A DNA stretch of 64,000 nucleotides, taken from positions 1 to 64,000 of the forward strand of contig JAAYEJ010000069.1 in NCBI GenBank assembly GCA_012728835.1, read 5' to 3'. The notes under the pieces are model-generated. The model was not told where the DNA came from. It was given only the letters and a program-made list of their open reading frames with translations, and made no database searches. Within the stretch, counting starts at the first letter, position 1; every line of letters starts with the position of its first letter. Of the stretch, positions 29,503-38,682 are shown in pieces. Source of the stretch: Candidatus Brocadiaceae bacterium. Lineage in GTDB: Bacteria; Planctomycetota; Brocadiia; SM23-32. Position numbers and translations under genes: made by a program.

Positions 29503-32500
29503 CCGCCGGAGGACCCGGGCCGTGCCGATGACGGCGTGGCGCATTGCGCTGCGGAGCGTGGCGCACTACCGGCGGTCCGATCTGGCGGTGGCGCTGGGCG
29601 TGGCCGTGGCCGTGGCGGTCCTGGCCGGGTCGCTTCTGGTCGGCGATTCGGTGCGCGGCAGCCTGCGTGCCATCGCGCTGGAGAGGCTGGGGCCGGTCTG
29701 GTGTTCCCTGTCGGCGGACGGCGGCCTGACCGACGGGCTGATCGAGCGTCTGGATGCCTCGGCGGGGTTCGCCCGTCGGTATGGCCGCGCGGCCCCGCTT
29801 CTGCTCCTGGGCGGCAGCGTGCAGCCGGCCGAGGCGGCGCGCGTCGTTCCGGGCGTCTCGATCGTCGGTGCCGACGAGGCGTTCTGGCACCTCTACGGTG
29901 CCGGCCCCGGGCCGGTCGGGCGACAGGTCTTCCTGAACCGCCGCCTGGCCGATGACCTGAGTGCGTCCGTCGGGGACGACATCCTCCTCTCGTTCGGGCG
30001 CAGCGGCCGGACGCCGGCCTACTCCATCCTGGGCCGTCGGCGGCGGGAGGATACGGTGGCCGCGATGCGTCTGAACGTGGGACGGGTGCTCGACGCGGGG
30101 CCTGCGGAGTTCGACCTCCGCGCCGATCCGCACGGATGCCCCGCGGCGTTCGTGCCGCTGCGGCGTCTCCAGGAGGCGCTCGGCCTGGCCGGACGGGTCA
30201 ACACGATCGTGTTCGCGCTGCCTGAAGGCGGCCTCCCGCGCACCGCCGGGCAGAGGGAACGGACGGCCGAACTGGCCGCGCGCCTGCCGGACCTTCTGAG
30301 GCTCGACGACCTGGGACTGCACGTCGAATCGGATGCGGAGCAGCGGATCCTGGCCGTTCAGAGCCGTCGTCTGGCCCTGCCTGCGAGTGCCGAGGACGCC
30401 GTCCGCGCGGCCGCCGACGTGCCGATGGCGGCAACGTCCATCTACCTGGCCAACTCGCTGCGGATCGTGCGGGGCGGCGCCGAGACCGGCGTGGAGACTC
30501 CGTACTCGGTCGTCCTGGGGGTCGAGAGCCTGGAGACGCCTCCGCTCGGGCCGGCCGACCCGGTCAGCGGCCGGCCGACGCTCGGCCCCGGGGAGATCGT
30601 CCTCAACTCGTGGGCGGCGGAAGACCTCGGGGCCCGGCCGGGCGACGACGTCGCGCTCCGTTACTACATCGCCGGCGACGACGGCGCCGTCCGGGAGGTC
30701 CGCCGCACGTTCGCCCTTTCGGGCGTCGTTCCCACGGGGGGGGCGGCGGCGTCTCCGGTCCTCGTGCCCGAGTTCGAGGGCATCACCGATGCCGAGACGA
30801 TGGCGGACTGGGATCCGCCGTTCGCGATCGATCTGGACAGGATACGGCCCAAGGACGAGGAGTACTGGGACCGATGGCGCACGGCTCCGAAGGCGTTCCT
30901 CCCGCTGGAGGCGGTGCGCGAGATGTGGCACGAGGGGGCGGCCAGCGGCACGGAGGTCGACTGGCGCACCGGGCTGGTGCTGTCTCCGCCCGTCGGCGTC
31001 GGGCTGGACGAACTGGAGGCGCAACTGCTCGGGGCTCTGTCGGAGGAGCTGGCCGTGCGCGAGCCGGGCTGCGAGCTGCGCGCCGTGCGTGCGGATGCGC
31101 TGGATGCGGCCGGCGGCTCCAGCGACTTCGGCCTGCTGTTCGCGTCGATGAGCGCCTTCCTCGTGGCCGCCGCCGCGATCCTGGTGGGCCTGCTGTTCCG
31201 CCTGGCGATCGGCCGCCGTGCGGCGCAGTATGGGCTGATGGCGGCCGTCGGCCTGTCGCCGGGGGCGGCGGCGCGCGTGCTGCTGCGGGAGGGCGTCCTG
31301 CTGGCGGCGGCCGGCGGCGTGGCCGGCGTCCTTCTGGCGGTCCTGTACGCGCGCGGCCTCGTGCACGCGCTGGGTTCGCGGTGGAGCGGGGCGGTGGCCG
31401 AACTGCCGCTGGCGCTGCACGTGGAGGCCGGCAGCCTGCTTGCGGGGGCGGGGCTGGGGCTGGCGGCGTCCGCAGGGGCCATGGTCTGGGCCTGCCGATC
31501 GCTGAAGCGGGCGGGCGTCCTGCAACTGCTGGCGGGCTGGCGCTTCATGGAGATGCTGCCGTCCGGGCCGTCGGGACGGGCGCTGCGGATCGCGGGCCTG
31601 GCGGTGCCCGCCTGCGGCCTGGGGCTGCTGCTGGCGGCGGGGCTGCGAATGGTCTCCGCCCTGGGGGCGTTCTTCGTCGGCGGCGCCGCGCTCCTTCTGG
31701 GGGGCGTTCTCCTGATGGCGGACGGTCTGCAGCGGGCGGGGGGGCGGAGGGGGCGCCGCTCGGGCGTCTCGCTCTGGAGGCTCGCCTGGCACGGGGCGGC
31801 CCGCAACCGCACGCGGAGCGTGCTGACGGCCGGGCTCCTGGCTTCGGCGAGTTTCGTGATCGTGGCTGTTGCCGCGAACCGGCGCGATGTCTCGGCGCTG
31901 GACGTGAGGAACCCCACCTCGGGCGCCGGCGGGTTTGCGCTGAGGCTCACCTGCGACGTGCCGGTCTACGTGGACCTGACGACGGCCGAGGGGCAGTCGG
32001 CCCTGGGCTTCTCGTCGTCCTCGGCGGCCGGACTCCAGGGCGTGCGCGTCGTGTCGTTCCGCCTGAGCGACGGCGACGATGCCAGTTGCCTGAACATGCG
32101 GCAGCCGGACCGGCCGCGTGTGCTCGGGGTGCCGGACGATCTGATCGAGCGCGATGCCTTCACGTTCTCGGCGACCGTCCCGATGGGCGCGGGGGCCGGG
32201 AGCCCCTGGCGGCTCCTGAATGCACGGCTGCCGGACGCGGACGGCGGCGTGCCCGTCATCCCGGCGATTGCCGACGCGGCCAGTGCCCGGTGGATTCTCA
32301 AGAAGGAGCTGGGCGACGAGATCGCCCTGGTGGGGGCGCATGGCCGCGAGGTGCGGCTGCGCATCGTCGGGCTTGTGGCCTCGAGCGTCTTCCAGAGCGA
32401 GCTGCTGGTCTCGGACGCCGACTTCCGGCGCCACTTCGGGGCGGATGGCGGCTACCGTTACTTCCTGGCGGACGTGCCCCCCGGGCGGGCCGAGGCCGTG

Positions 32501-32971
32501 AGGAAGGCGTTCAGGACCGAACTGGGGGAGTTGGGCGTCCGGATCGATGACACGGCGGAGGTCCTGGCGGCCTTCGCCCGTGTGCAGAACACCTACCTGG
32601 CTGCGTTCGAGACGCTGGGCGGTCTGGGCCTGCTGTTGGGCACCTTCGGGGTGGTGACCGTGCTGCTGCGAGGCGTCCTTGAGCGGCGGAGCGAACTGGC
32701 GGTGCTCATGGCCTTTGGGTTGCGCCGGCGGACGATCGTCGCCATGATAGTGACGGAGAGCGCCCTGCTCCTGTCGGCCGGCATGGCCCTCGGTGCGGCC
32801 TGTGCGCTGATCGCCGTGGCGCCGCACCTGGCCGGCCCGACGGCCGACGTCAACACAGTTCGCCTGGGTGCGATCCTGGCGGGCTGCCTGCTGACCGGGC
32901 TGGCGGCTTCGGCGGTTGCGGCGGCGCTGTCGGTGCGCCGCGACCTCATCCCCGCCCTGCGTTCGGAGTAG
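29489..32971 (+). CDS. FtsX/LolE-type ABC transporter permease
   Basis: 1160 aa from ATG 29489 (GGGAAGG upstream); ATG 29528 is an alternative. One N-terminal membrane helix (about 32-52), a large periplasmic domain (about 60-540), a central group of helices (about 545-750, e.g. A-F-L-V-A-A-A-A-I-L-V-G-L-L-F), a second periplasmic domain, and a C-terminal helix bundle (about 1040-1150). This is the ten-helix duplicated FtsX architecture of large permeases, in which periplasmic domains pass cargo on. Partner of the adjacent ATPase. The cargo is unknown; the four neighbouring lipoprotein or exported propellers are candidates. Confidence 0.9.
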   Translation: MGWISRRRTRAVPMTAWRIALRSVAHYRRSDLAVALGVAVAVAVLAGSLLVGDSVRGSLRAIALERLGPVWCSLSADGGLTDGLIERLDASAGFARRYGRAAPLLLLGGSVQPAEAARVVPGVSIVGADEAFWHLYGAGPGPVGRQVFLNRRLADDLSASVGDDILLSFGRSGRTPAYSILGRRRREDTVAAMRLNVGRVLDAGPAEFDLRADPHGCPAAFVPLRRLQEALGLAGRVNTIVFALPEGGLPRTAGQRERTAELAARLPDLLRLDDLGLHVESDAEQRILAVQSRRLALPASAEDAVRAAADVPMAATSIYLANSLRIVRGGAETGVETPYSVVLGVESLETPPLGPADPVSGRPTLGPGEIVLNSWAAEDLGARPGDDVALRYYIAGDDGAVREVRRTFALSGVVPTGGAAASPVLVPEFEGITDAETMADWDPPFAIDLDRIRPKDEEYWDRWRTAPKAFLPLEAVREMWHEGAASGTEVDWRTGLVLSPPVGVGLDELEAQLLGALSEELAVREPGCELRAVRADALDAAGGSSDFGLLFASMSAFLVAAAAILVGLLFRLAIGRRAAQYGLMAAVGLSPGAAARVLLREGVLLAAAGGVAGVLLAVLYARGLVHALGSRWSGAVAELPLALHVEAGSLLAGAGLGLAASAGAMVWACRSLKRAGVLQLLAGWRFMEMLPSGPSGRALRIAGLAVPACGLGLLLAAGLRMVSALGAFFVGGAALLLGGVLLMADGLQRAGGRRGRRSGVSLWRLAWHGAARNRTRSVLTAGLLASASFVIVAVAANRRDVSALDVRNPTSGAGGFALRLTCDVPVYVDLTTAEGQSALGFSSSSAAGLQGVRVVSFRLSDGDDASCLNMRQPDRPRVLGVPDDLIERDAFTFSATVPMGAGAGSPWRLLNARLPDADGGVPVIPAIADAASARWILKKELGDEIALVGAHGREVRLRIVGLVASSVFQSELLVSDADFRRHFGADGGYRYFLADVPPGRAEAVRKAFRTELGELGVRIDDTAEVLAAFARVQNTYLAAFETLGGLGLLLGTFGVVTVLLRGVLERRSELAVLMAFGLRRRTIVAMIVTESALLLSAGMALGAACALIAVAPHLAGPTADVNTVRLGAILAGCLLTGLAASAVAAALSVRRDLIPALRSE

Positions 32972-32974
32972 ACG

Positions 32975-34132
32975 ATGATGGATGGCACGTGCACCGCGCG
33001 GCGGACCGGATGGCGGCCTGCCGTGCTGGCCGTGACGGCGCTGGTCGTTCTGGTCGGCGGCTGCTCGGAGCCGGGATGGCCGACGTTCCGCGGCGACCCG
33101 GCGCAGACGGGCAGCGCCGCATCCGCCCTGCCCGATCTGCTCGGCCTGCTCTGGACCTACGAGGCCGGCAGTGCCGTCAAGTCGACGGCCGCCATCGTGG
33201 ACGGCGCGGTGCACGTGGGCACGATGGGCGGGGACCTGCTCTCGCTGGATCTCGCCACGGGGGAGCTGAACTGGTCCTACGAGGCGGGGGCGTCCATCGA
33301 GGCCGCGCCGGCCGTGCGTGAAGGGCGCGTCTTCGTGGGCGACGCCGACGGCGTCTTCCATGCCGTGGACGCTCGGACGGGCGGCCTGGTCTGGCAGCAG
33401 CGTGTCGAGGGCGAGATCGTCTCGTCCGCCAACTTTGCCGGGGATCGCGTCGTGGTCGGGTCCAACGACTACTTCCTGTACTGTTTTCGGGCCGCCGACG
33501 GCCACAAGGTCTGGGCGTATGAGACCCTGAACTTCGTCTACTGCGCCCCCTGCGTTGCCGACGGCGGCGCGGTGATTGCCGGCTGCGACGGCCTGCTGCG
33601 CGTGATCGACGTCACCCGCGGCGTGCAGACCGCCTCGTATGAGATCGGGGGTAACCTCTCGGCCGCCCCCGCCTATCGCGGCGGCCGCTTCTACCTGGGC
33701 ACGCTGGACGGCCGCATGCTGGGCATCGATGCGGTGCGCATGCAGCCAATCTGGCAGACGGAGGTTCCTGCGGGCGCGGCGTTCGTCGCCTCGGCGGCGG
33801 TGAACGACGGGGCCGTCGTGCTGGCGGATCGCGACAGTGCCGTCTACTGCCTCTGCCCCGAGACGGGGCAGCAGCGGTGGGTCTTCCGGACGCGGGGAGG
33901 CGTGGACTCCTCACCGGTCATCGTCGGGGACAGGGTGTTCTTCGGCTGCAACGACGGGAACGTGTACGGCGTGAGCATGGCGGACGGACAGGAGGTCTGG
34001 AGGTTTCGGGCCGGCGGCCCCGTCTCCGCATCGCCCGCCGTCGGGCAGGGCCGCCTGGTGATCGGGGCCGAGGACGGGGCCGTCTACTGCATCGGCGCCA
34101 ACGCGGAGTCAGAGGCGAGGCCGACCGGATGA
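32975..34132 (+). CDS. Propeller lipoprotein (PQQ-like repeats)
   Basis: 385 aa. Lipoprotein signal peptide ending in a lipobox (L-V-V-L-V-G-G-C, Cys near residue 29), then P-T-F-R-G-D-P-A-Q-T-G and about seven blades with the D-x-x-T-G-x-x-x-W pattern (D-L-A-T-G-E-L-N-W-S, D-A-R-T-G-G-L-V-W-Q, C-P-E-T-G-Q-Q-R-W-V). It resembles BamB-type propellers in shape. Three bases separate it from the permease stop and it overlaps the next gene (ATGA). Probably anchored in the periplasm as part of the electron-transfer or transport assembly. Confidence 0.87.
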   Translation: MMDGTCTARRTGWRPAVLAVTALVVLVGGCSEPGWPTFRGDPAQTGSAASALPDLLGLLWTYEAGSAVKSTAAIVDGAVHVGTMGGDLLSLDLATGELNWSYEAGASIEAAPAVREGRVFVGDADGVFHAVDARTGGLVWQQRVEGEIVSSANFAGDRVVVGSNDYFLYCFRAADGHKVWAYETLNFVYCAPCVADGGAVIAGCDGLLRVIDVTRGVQTASYEIGGNLSAAPAYRGGRFYLGTLDGRMLGIDAVRMQPIWQTEVPAGAAFVASAAVNDGAVVLADRDSAVYCLCPETGQQRWVFRTRGGVDSSPVIVGDRVFFGCNDGNVYGVSMADGQEVWRFRAGGPVSASPAVGQGRLVIGAEDGAVYCIGANAESEARPTG

Positions 34133-35511
34133 TCTGCAGGTACCTTCCCGCTGTCGCTGCTGTGCTGGGTGGGTGCGCGGTCCTGGTCTGGCTGGCGGCC
34201 AGCGCACCCCGGCCGGTTGCGGTCCGGGCGCCGGAGGCCGTGCCGAGCCCGCCCCGGGCGGTTGCCGACACCGTTGGGCGGAACGAGGGGACCCTGGTCA
34301 TGGGCGACGGGGTGCCGTCGGCCCTGGCCGGGTCGTGGCAGCAGTTTCGCGGTCCGGACCGCACGAACGTCGTGCGCGACGTCCCGCCTCTGGCCAGGTC
34401 GTTTCCCTCCGAGGGGCCGAACGTCCTGTGGCGGATCGAGGCCGGCGAGGGCCATGCGGGGGCCGCCGTCCACAACGGCCGGGTGTACATGATGGACTAC
34501 GACCGCGACCGGCAGGAGGACGTCGTCCGCTGCCTGTCCCTGGACGACGGGCGCGAGATATGGCGCCACACGTACTCGGTCGTCGTCCGGCGCAACCACG
34601 GCATGTCGCGAACGGTGCCGGCCGTCACCGATGACTACGTGGTGACGCTCGGGCCGAAGTGCCATGTCGTCTGCCTCGAGGCACGGGACGGAACGCTCCT
34701 CTGGAAGAAGGACCTCGTGGAGGAGAACGGCACACGGGTGCCCCCGTGGTACGCGGGGCAGTGCCCGCTGATCGACGGCGACAGGGTGATCCTGGCCCCC
34801 GGGGCGGATCCGCTGATGATGGCGGTGGACCTTGCGACGGGCGAGCCGGTCTGGGAGACGGAGAACCCCGGCGAATGGGGCATGACGCACTCCTCCGTGG
34901 CCATCGTCCAGGACGCCGGCCCACGCCAGTACGTCTACTGCACCACCCAGGGCGTGGTCGGGGTGGAGGCGGAGACGGGCAGGCTGCTGTGGACGACCAC
35001 CGACTGGCGGATCACGCTGGCCAACGTCCCCACGCCGGTGCCGCTGGGCGACGGGCGGGTTCTGTTCTCCGGCGGCTACAACAGCGGCGCCGTGCTGTTG
35101 CAGATCAGCGAAGACGGCCCGCCGACCGTGCTGTGGCGGACGCCGGCCGAGACCTTCGCGTCCGACCAGCAGACGCCCATCTTCTACAAGGGGCACATCT
35201 ACGGCGTCATCCCATCCGGCCAGATGGCCTGCATGGATCCGGACGGCCGCGTGCTCTGGACCAGCGGGGCGGCAAATCGCTTCGGGCTGGGGCCGTTTCT
35301 GATCGCCGACGGCCTTCTCTACGTACTGCATGACCAGTCGTGTACGCTGTATGTGATCGAGGCCGCTCCGGACGGCTACCGGGAACTGGCGTCCCGGAAG
35401 CTGATGGACGGCCATGACGCCTGGGCGCCGATGGCGGTGGCGGCGGGCCGGCTCATCCTGCGCGACGTCACGCAGGTCCTGTGCATCGAGATGCCGAGGG
35501 AGACGGGCTGA
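34129..35511 (+). CDS. Exported or anchored PQQ-like beta-propeller protein
   Basis: 460 aa. The N-terminal hydrophobic segment (A-V-A-A-V-L-G-G-C-A-V-L-V-W-L-A-A) could be a signal anchor or a lipobox-like signal (L-G-G-C). A Pro/Ala linker follows, then W-Q-Q-F-R-G-P-D-R-T and propeller blades (D-D-G-R-E-I-W-R, A-R-D-G-T-L-L-W-K, D-L-A-T-G-E-P-V-W-E, E-A-E-T-G-R-L-L-W-T, D-P-D-G-R-V-L-W-T). The start overlaps the preceding stop (ATGA) and its stop shares a base with the next start (TGATG). Confidence 0.86.
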   Translation: MICRYLPAVAAVLGGCAVLVWLAASAPRPVAVRAPEAVPSPPRAVADTVGRNEGTLVMGDGVPSALAGSWQQFRGPDRTNVVRDVPPLARSFPSEGPNVLWRIEAGEGHAGAAVHNGRVYMMDYDRDRQEDVVRCLSLDDGREIWRHTYSVVVRRNHGMSRTVPAVTDDYVVTLGPKCHVVCLEARDGTLLWKKDLVEENGTRVPPWYAGQCPLIDGDRVILAPGADPLMMAVDLATGEPVWETENPGEWGMTHSSVAIVQDAGPRQYVYCTTQGVVGVEAETGRLLWTTTDWRITLANVPTPVPLGDGRVLFSGGYNSGAVLLQISEDGPPTVLWRTPAETFASDQQTPIFYKGHIYGVIPSGQMACMDPDGRVLWTSGAANRFGLGPFLIADGLLYVLHDQSCTLYVIEAAPDGYRELASRKLMDGHDAWAPMAVAAGRLILRDVTQVLCIEMPRETG

Positions 35512-36500
35512 TGGACGCGAAGCGGCGCGAGTTCGCGTGGGTGGTTGCGTTCGGCCTGGCGGCGGCCGTTCTGGCGGCCGGCGGCTGCGGCGAGGAGCCG
35601 GCGGCGGTCCCTGCGGCGACGGCGGAGCCCGACGGCCTGCCCCTCCGATACCGTCCGGCGGCCACGTGGCCGGGCGGGGCGGGCGACCTGGGCGGGATCG
35701 CGCTGGATGCCGAGGGGCGGCTCTACGTGGCCGGCTCCGAGCGGCTGCGCATCCTGGACGCGGAGGGGGCCGAGGCGGCGATCATCGAGACGGAGGGGCG
35801 GCCGACCTGCGTGGCCGTGGACGACACGGCCGGCCGGATCTACGTCGGCCTCCGCACGCGCGTGCGGACCTATGCGCGCGACGGACGGCTTCTGGCCGAC
35901 TGGGGCACGGCCGGGGCCGGTCCGGGGCAGTTGGCCTACGTGACCGCGATCGCCGTCGACGGACCCGACGTGTACGTGGCCGATGCGGGGAATCGCGTGG
36001 TGCACCGGTTCGACGCCGTGGGGGATTTCATCGGCGCGCTCGGCGAGCGCAGCGACGCCCTGGGCGTGCCGGGCATACTGTGCCCGAGTCCGCATCTGGA
36101 TCTCGTGGCCGTCGGCGACGGTACCCTGTATGTCACCAATCCCGGCCGGCGGCGTCTCGAGACCTACCGGACGGACGGGACGTTCCTGGGCTCGCTGGGC
36201 CGGGGGGGGCCGGAGCCGGAGGCGTTCTGCGGCTGCTGCAACCCGACGGACATCGCGCGAACGCCCGAGGGGAACATCGTCACGGCAGAGAAGGGCATAC
36301 CGCGCGTGAAGGTCTACACGCCGGCGGGGGAGCTGCTCGCCTACATCGGGTCGGCGCACTTCTCGCCCGGCGCCGTCGGGCTGGACCTGGCCGTCGACCC
36401 CCGCGGACGCATCTTCGTGGGCGACCCCGGGGACGGTCAGGTGCGGCTGTTCGAACCGATGGACCCCGTGCGGGACCCCCGTTCAGGAGGCGGCCGATGA
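35511..36500 (+). CDS. NHL-repeat propeller lipoprotein
   Basis: 329 aa. Lipoprotein signal (A-A-A-V-L-A-A-G-G-C, Cys near residue 26). The body is a six-bladed NHL-type propeller (G-I-A-L-D-A-E-G-R-L-Y-V-A, A-I-A-V-D-G-P-D-V-Y-V-A-D-A-G-N-R-V, D-L-A-V-D-P-R-G-R-I-F-V-G-D). A C-G-C-C sequence at about residue 241-244, followed by N-P-T-D, is unusual inside an NHL propeller and might bind a metal or cofactor. It starts on the base shared with the previous stop and overlaps the next gene (ATGA). Confidence 0.85.
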   Translation: MDAKRREFAWVVAFGLAAAVLAAGGCGEEPAAVPAATAEPDGLPLRYRPAATWPGGAGDLGGIALDAEGRLYVAGSERLRILDAEGAEAAIIETEGRPTCVAVDDTAGRIYVGLRTRVRTYARDGRLLADWGTAGAGPGQLAYVTAIAVDGPDVYVADAGNRVVHRFDAVGDFIGALGERSDALGVPGILCPSPHLDLVAVGDGTLYVTNPGRRRLETYRTDGTFLGSLGRGGPEPEAFCGCCNPTDIARTPEGNIVTAEKGIPRVKVYTPAGELLAYIGSAHFSPGAVGLDLAVDPRGRIFVGDPGDGQVRLFEPMDPVRDPRSGGGR

Positions 36501-36760
36501 AGGACACCGTGCCCCTTTCGCGCCGGGAGTGCCTCGGCGGGGCGGTCCGCTGGGGCCTGCTGGGCGGCCTGCTCGGCTGGCTCGGCGCCGTGGCGGCCAC
36601 GGCGCCGGCGGCGTGCGACCAGCCGTGCTCCACGTGCCCGGCCCTGGGCGACTGCCGGCGGGCGTCCGCCGGCGCCGCCCGCCGGCAGGGGGCGCCCGTG
36701 GGGCCGGAGCCGGGCGCCGCGGCGGCCGACCGGCCGTGTGCCGGGGGAGGCGGGCGATGA
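36497..36760 (+). CDS. Small Cys-rich exported protein
   Basis: 87 aa. A Tat- or Sec-like N-terminus (S-R-R-E-C-L-G-G-A-V-R-W followed by G-L-L-G-G-L-L-G-W-L-G-A-V-A-A-T-A) leads into C-D-Q-P-C-S-T-C-P-A-L-G-D-C, four closely spaced Cys able to bind a metal or FeS cluster, and then a disordered Ala/Gly/Pro tail. No named family recognised. ATGA overlaps on both sides show it is a genuine member of the operon; its place just before the Tat-exported ferredoxin suggests a small periplasmic redox or maturation partner. Confidence 0.7.
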   Translation: MKDTVPLSRRECLGGAVRWGLLGGLLGWLGAVAATAPAACDQPCSTCPALGDCRRASAGAARRQGAPVGPEPGAAAADRPCAGGGGR

Positions 36761-37362
36761 CGGCCGGAAGCGACCGCAAGCCTCCGGAAGTGACGCGCCG
36801 GGAGTTTCTCGGCCGGCTGGGGTGCGGCGCGTCCGCGCTTGCGCTGGGGGGCCTGACCGCCGCCCTGGTCACCCGGGCGGAGCCGGAGGGACAGGTCTGG
36901 CAGATCGACCCGTTCAAGTGCGTCCAGTGCGAGCAGTGCCGGACGCACTGCGTGCTGGACCAGTCGGCGGTGCGGTGCGTTCACGACTTCTCCATGTGCG
37001 GGTACTGCGAGTTCTGCTTCGGGTTCTTCCGGCACGACGCCCTGGCGCTGACCGAGGCGGCGGAGAACCAGTCCTGCCCGACCGCCGCCCTGGTGCGGCG
37101 CGGCGTGGGGGATCCGTACTTCGAGTATACCGTCGAGCGCGACCTCTGCATCGGCTGCGGCCGGTGTGTGAAGGGCTGCAACCAGTTCGGGAACGGTGCG
37201 CTCTACCTGCAGGTGCAGCAGGACCTCTGCCTGAACTGCTCGGAGTGCGCGATCGCGGCCGCCTGTCCCGCAGACGCCTTCGTTCGCCTGCCCGCCGGGC
37301 AGCCCTACTTCGTGAAGCACGTGGGGCCCGATCAACTCTCCGACGTGAAGGTCACCTGGTGA
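36757..37362 (+). CDS. Tat-exported multi-cluster 4Fe-4S ferredoxin
   Basis: 201 aa. Twin-arginine signal (T-R-R-E-F-L-G-R-L-G, then A-S-A-L-A-L-G-G-L-T-A-A-L). The mature part has C-V-Q-C-E-Q-C-R-T-H-C, C-G-Y-C-E-F-C, C-I-G-C-G-R-C-V-K-G-C and C-L-N-C-S-E-C-A-I-A-A-A-C-P, consistent with several 4Fe-4S clusters as in HybA/NrfC/RnfB-type electron carriers. Folded FeS proteins need Tat export, so this is predicted to work in the periplasm, next to the membrane polyferredoxin encoded one base downstream. Confidence 0.88.
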   Translation: MTAGSDRKPPEVTRREFLGRLGCGASALALGGLTAALVTRAEPEGQVWQIDPFKCVQCEQCRTHCVLDQSAVRCVHDFSMCGYCEFCFGFFRHDALALTEAAENQSCPTAALVRRGVGDPYFEYTVERDLCIGCGRCVKGCNQFGNGALYLQVQQDLCLNCSECAIAAACPADAFVRLPAGQPYFVKHVGPDQLSDVKVTW

Positions 37363-37363
37363 G

Positions 37364-38233
37364 ATGAGCATGCGTCCGCGCGCCGGCTACGACCGTTTCG
37401 CCCTCAGCGTCGGCGTTCTGTGCGGCCTTCTGGCCGCGCGGGCCTGGGCGCTTGAGCGCTTCCCCCCGCCGGACTTCGAGCCGGGCTACACCATGCCGGA
37501 GGCCGTCCTTCCGGCGGCGTCTCCGGCGGTGGGGGACTGGCCGGCCATCGCCGTCATGTTCGGGGCGCTGAGCGTCGGGACGTTCCTCGTGCACCGGCTG
37601 CGCCGGCGCGCGCCCATGATCGCGCTTTCGGCCTTCTGCCTGGCGTTCTTCGGCTTCCTCCGCAGGGGCTGCGTCTGCCCGGTCGGCGCTACCCAGCACG
37701 TGAGCCTCTCACTCTTCGGCTCGGGGTACGCGATTCCGCTGACGGTCGCGATCCTGTTCGCGCTGCCGCTGGCGTTCGCCCTTCTGTTCGGCAGGGTCTT
37801 CTGCGGAGGCGTCTGCCCCCTCGGGGCGGTCCAGGACCTGGTGCTCCTGAGGCCGTTGAGGCTGCCGGATTGGCTCCGCTCCGGTCTGGGTCTGCTTCCG
37901 GTTCTGTACCTCGGGGTGGCGGTTCTGTACGCGGCGAACGGGACGGGCTTCCTCATCTGCCGGTATGATCCCTTTGTCAGTCTGTTCCGGCTCTCGGGCG
38001 TCACGCCGATGCTGTGGGCCGGGGCGGCGTTCGTCGTGCTTTCCATGTTCGTCGGGCGTCCCTACTGCCGGTTCCTGTGTCCCTACGGCGTGTTGCTGGC
38101 TCTGTGTTCGCGCTGGTCCTGGCGACGGGTCCGTACGACGCCGGACGAGTGCATCGTCTGCAGCCTCTGCGAGGATGCCTGTCCTTTCGGGGCCATCGAA
38201 CCGCCCACTCCCCGGGGGGTGCCCGAGGAATGA
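37364..38233 (+). CDS. NosR/NapH-like membrane polyferredoxin
   Basis: 289 aa with four to five membrane helices. The family signature C-V-C-P-V-G-A near residue 103 and C-G-G-V-C-P-L-G-A near 147 sit at helix ends, F-L-C-P-Y-G-V near 240, followed by a cytoplasmic ferredoxin motif C-I-V-C-S-L-C-E-D-A-C-P. NapH/NosR/CcoG-type proteins pass electrons from quinol or cytoplasmic donors across the membrane to periplasmic FeS partners. In this operon the natural partners are the Tat ferredoxin upstream and the NuoEF-like complex downstream. ATG 37370 is an alternative start. Confidence 0.9.
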   Translation: MSMRPRAGYDRFALSVGVLCGLLAARAWALERFPPPDFEPGYTMPEAVLPAASPAVGDWPAIAVMFGALSVGTFLVHRLRRRAPMIALSAFCLAFFGFLRRGCVCPVGATQHVSLSLFGSGYAIPLTVAILFALPLAFALLFGRVFCGGVCPLGAVQDLVLLRPLRLPDWLRSGLGLLPVLYLGVAVLYAANGTGFLICRYDPFVSLFRLSGVTPMLWAGAAFVVLSMFVGRPYCRFLCPYGVLLALCSRWSWRRVRTTPDECIVCSLCEDACPFGAIEPPTPRGVPEE

Positions 38234-38682
38234 CCGCCGAACGAGCGCCGTTGTTCATCATCCTGGCGGTGGTCCTGGGGGCGCTGGCCGGCCTCTGGGC
38301 CGGGCCGGTGCTGGCGCGGGCCGACCAGCGGGTGGGCCTGGCGGCACGCCTTCACCTGGAGGAGAGCGAACGCCTTGCCGAGCGCACCCTGCGGAGCGAC
38401 GCCTTCCGGCGCACGGGCGAGCCCCTGGAGGGGGCCTATCGGCAGGCGCGGGCCGTGGAGAGGCGCTTCCGCCTCGGGGCGACCGTGCTGGGCGCCTGGT
38501 TCGGCCTGATGCTCGGGCTGCGGTTCGTCTCGCTGGGCCGCGGGGAGCGGCATGCCGAATACGCCGTCAATCCGGCCGCCTGCGTCGCGTGCACCCGCTG
38601 CTTCAGTGCATGTCCGCGCGAACGCCGGCGCCGCAAGGCGCAGCGCTCCGTGACGACCGCAGACCACTCCGACGAGGGATGA
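38230..38682 (+). CDS. Small membrane protein with C-terminal ferredoxin-like motif
   Basis: 150 aa. Two membrane segments (F-I-I-L-A-V-V-L-G-A-L-A-G-L-W-A near 9-24 and a second near 85-100) flank a charged helical loop. After the second helix comes C-V-A-C-T-R-C-F-S-A-C-P, enough for one 4Fe-4S cluster, then a basic tail. Not recognised as a named family; topology suggests a membrane-tethered cytoplasmic one-cluster ferredoxin that could relay electrons between the polyferredoxin and the NuoEF-like proteins. ATGA overlaps on both sides. Confidence 0.75.
   Translation: MTAERAPLFIILAVVLGALAGLWAGPVLARADQRVGLAARLHLEESERLAERTLRSDAFRRTGEPLEGAYRQARAVERRFRLGATVLGAWFGLMLGLRFVSLGRGERHAEYAVNPAACVACTRCFSACPRERRRRKAQRSVTTADHSDEG

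Noticed and set aside
28715-33505. A 1596-codon minus-strand open frame
   Set aside because: Antisense to the ABC transporter genes, with arginine/proline/glutamine-rich nonsense composition and no motifs.
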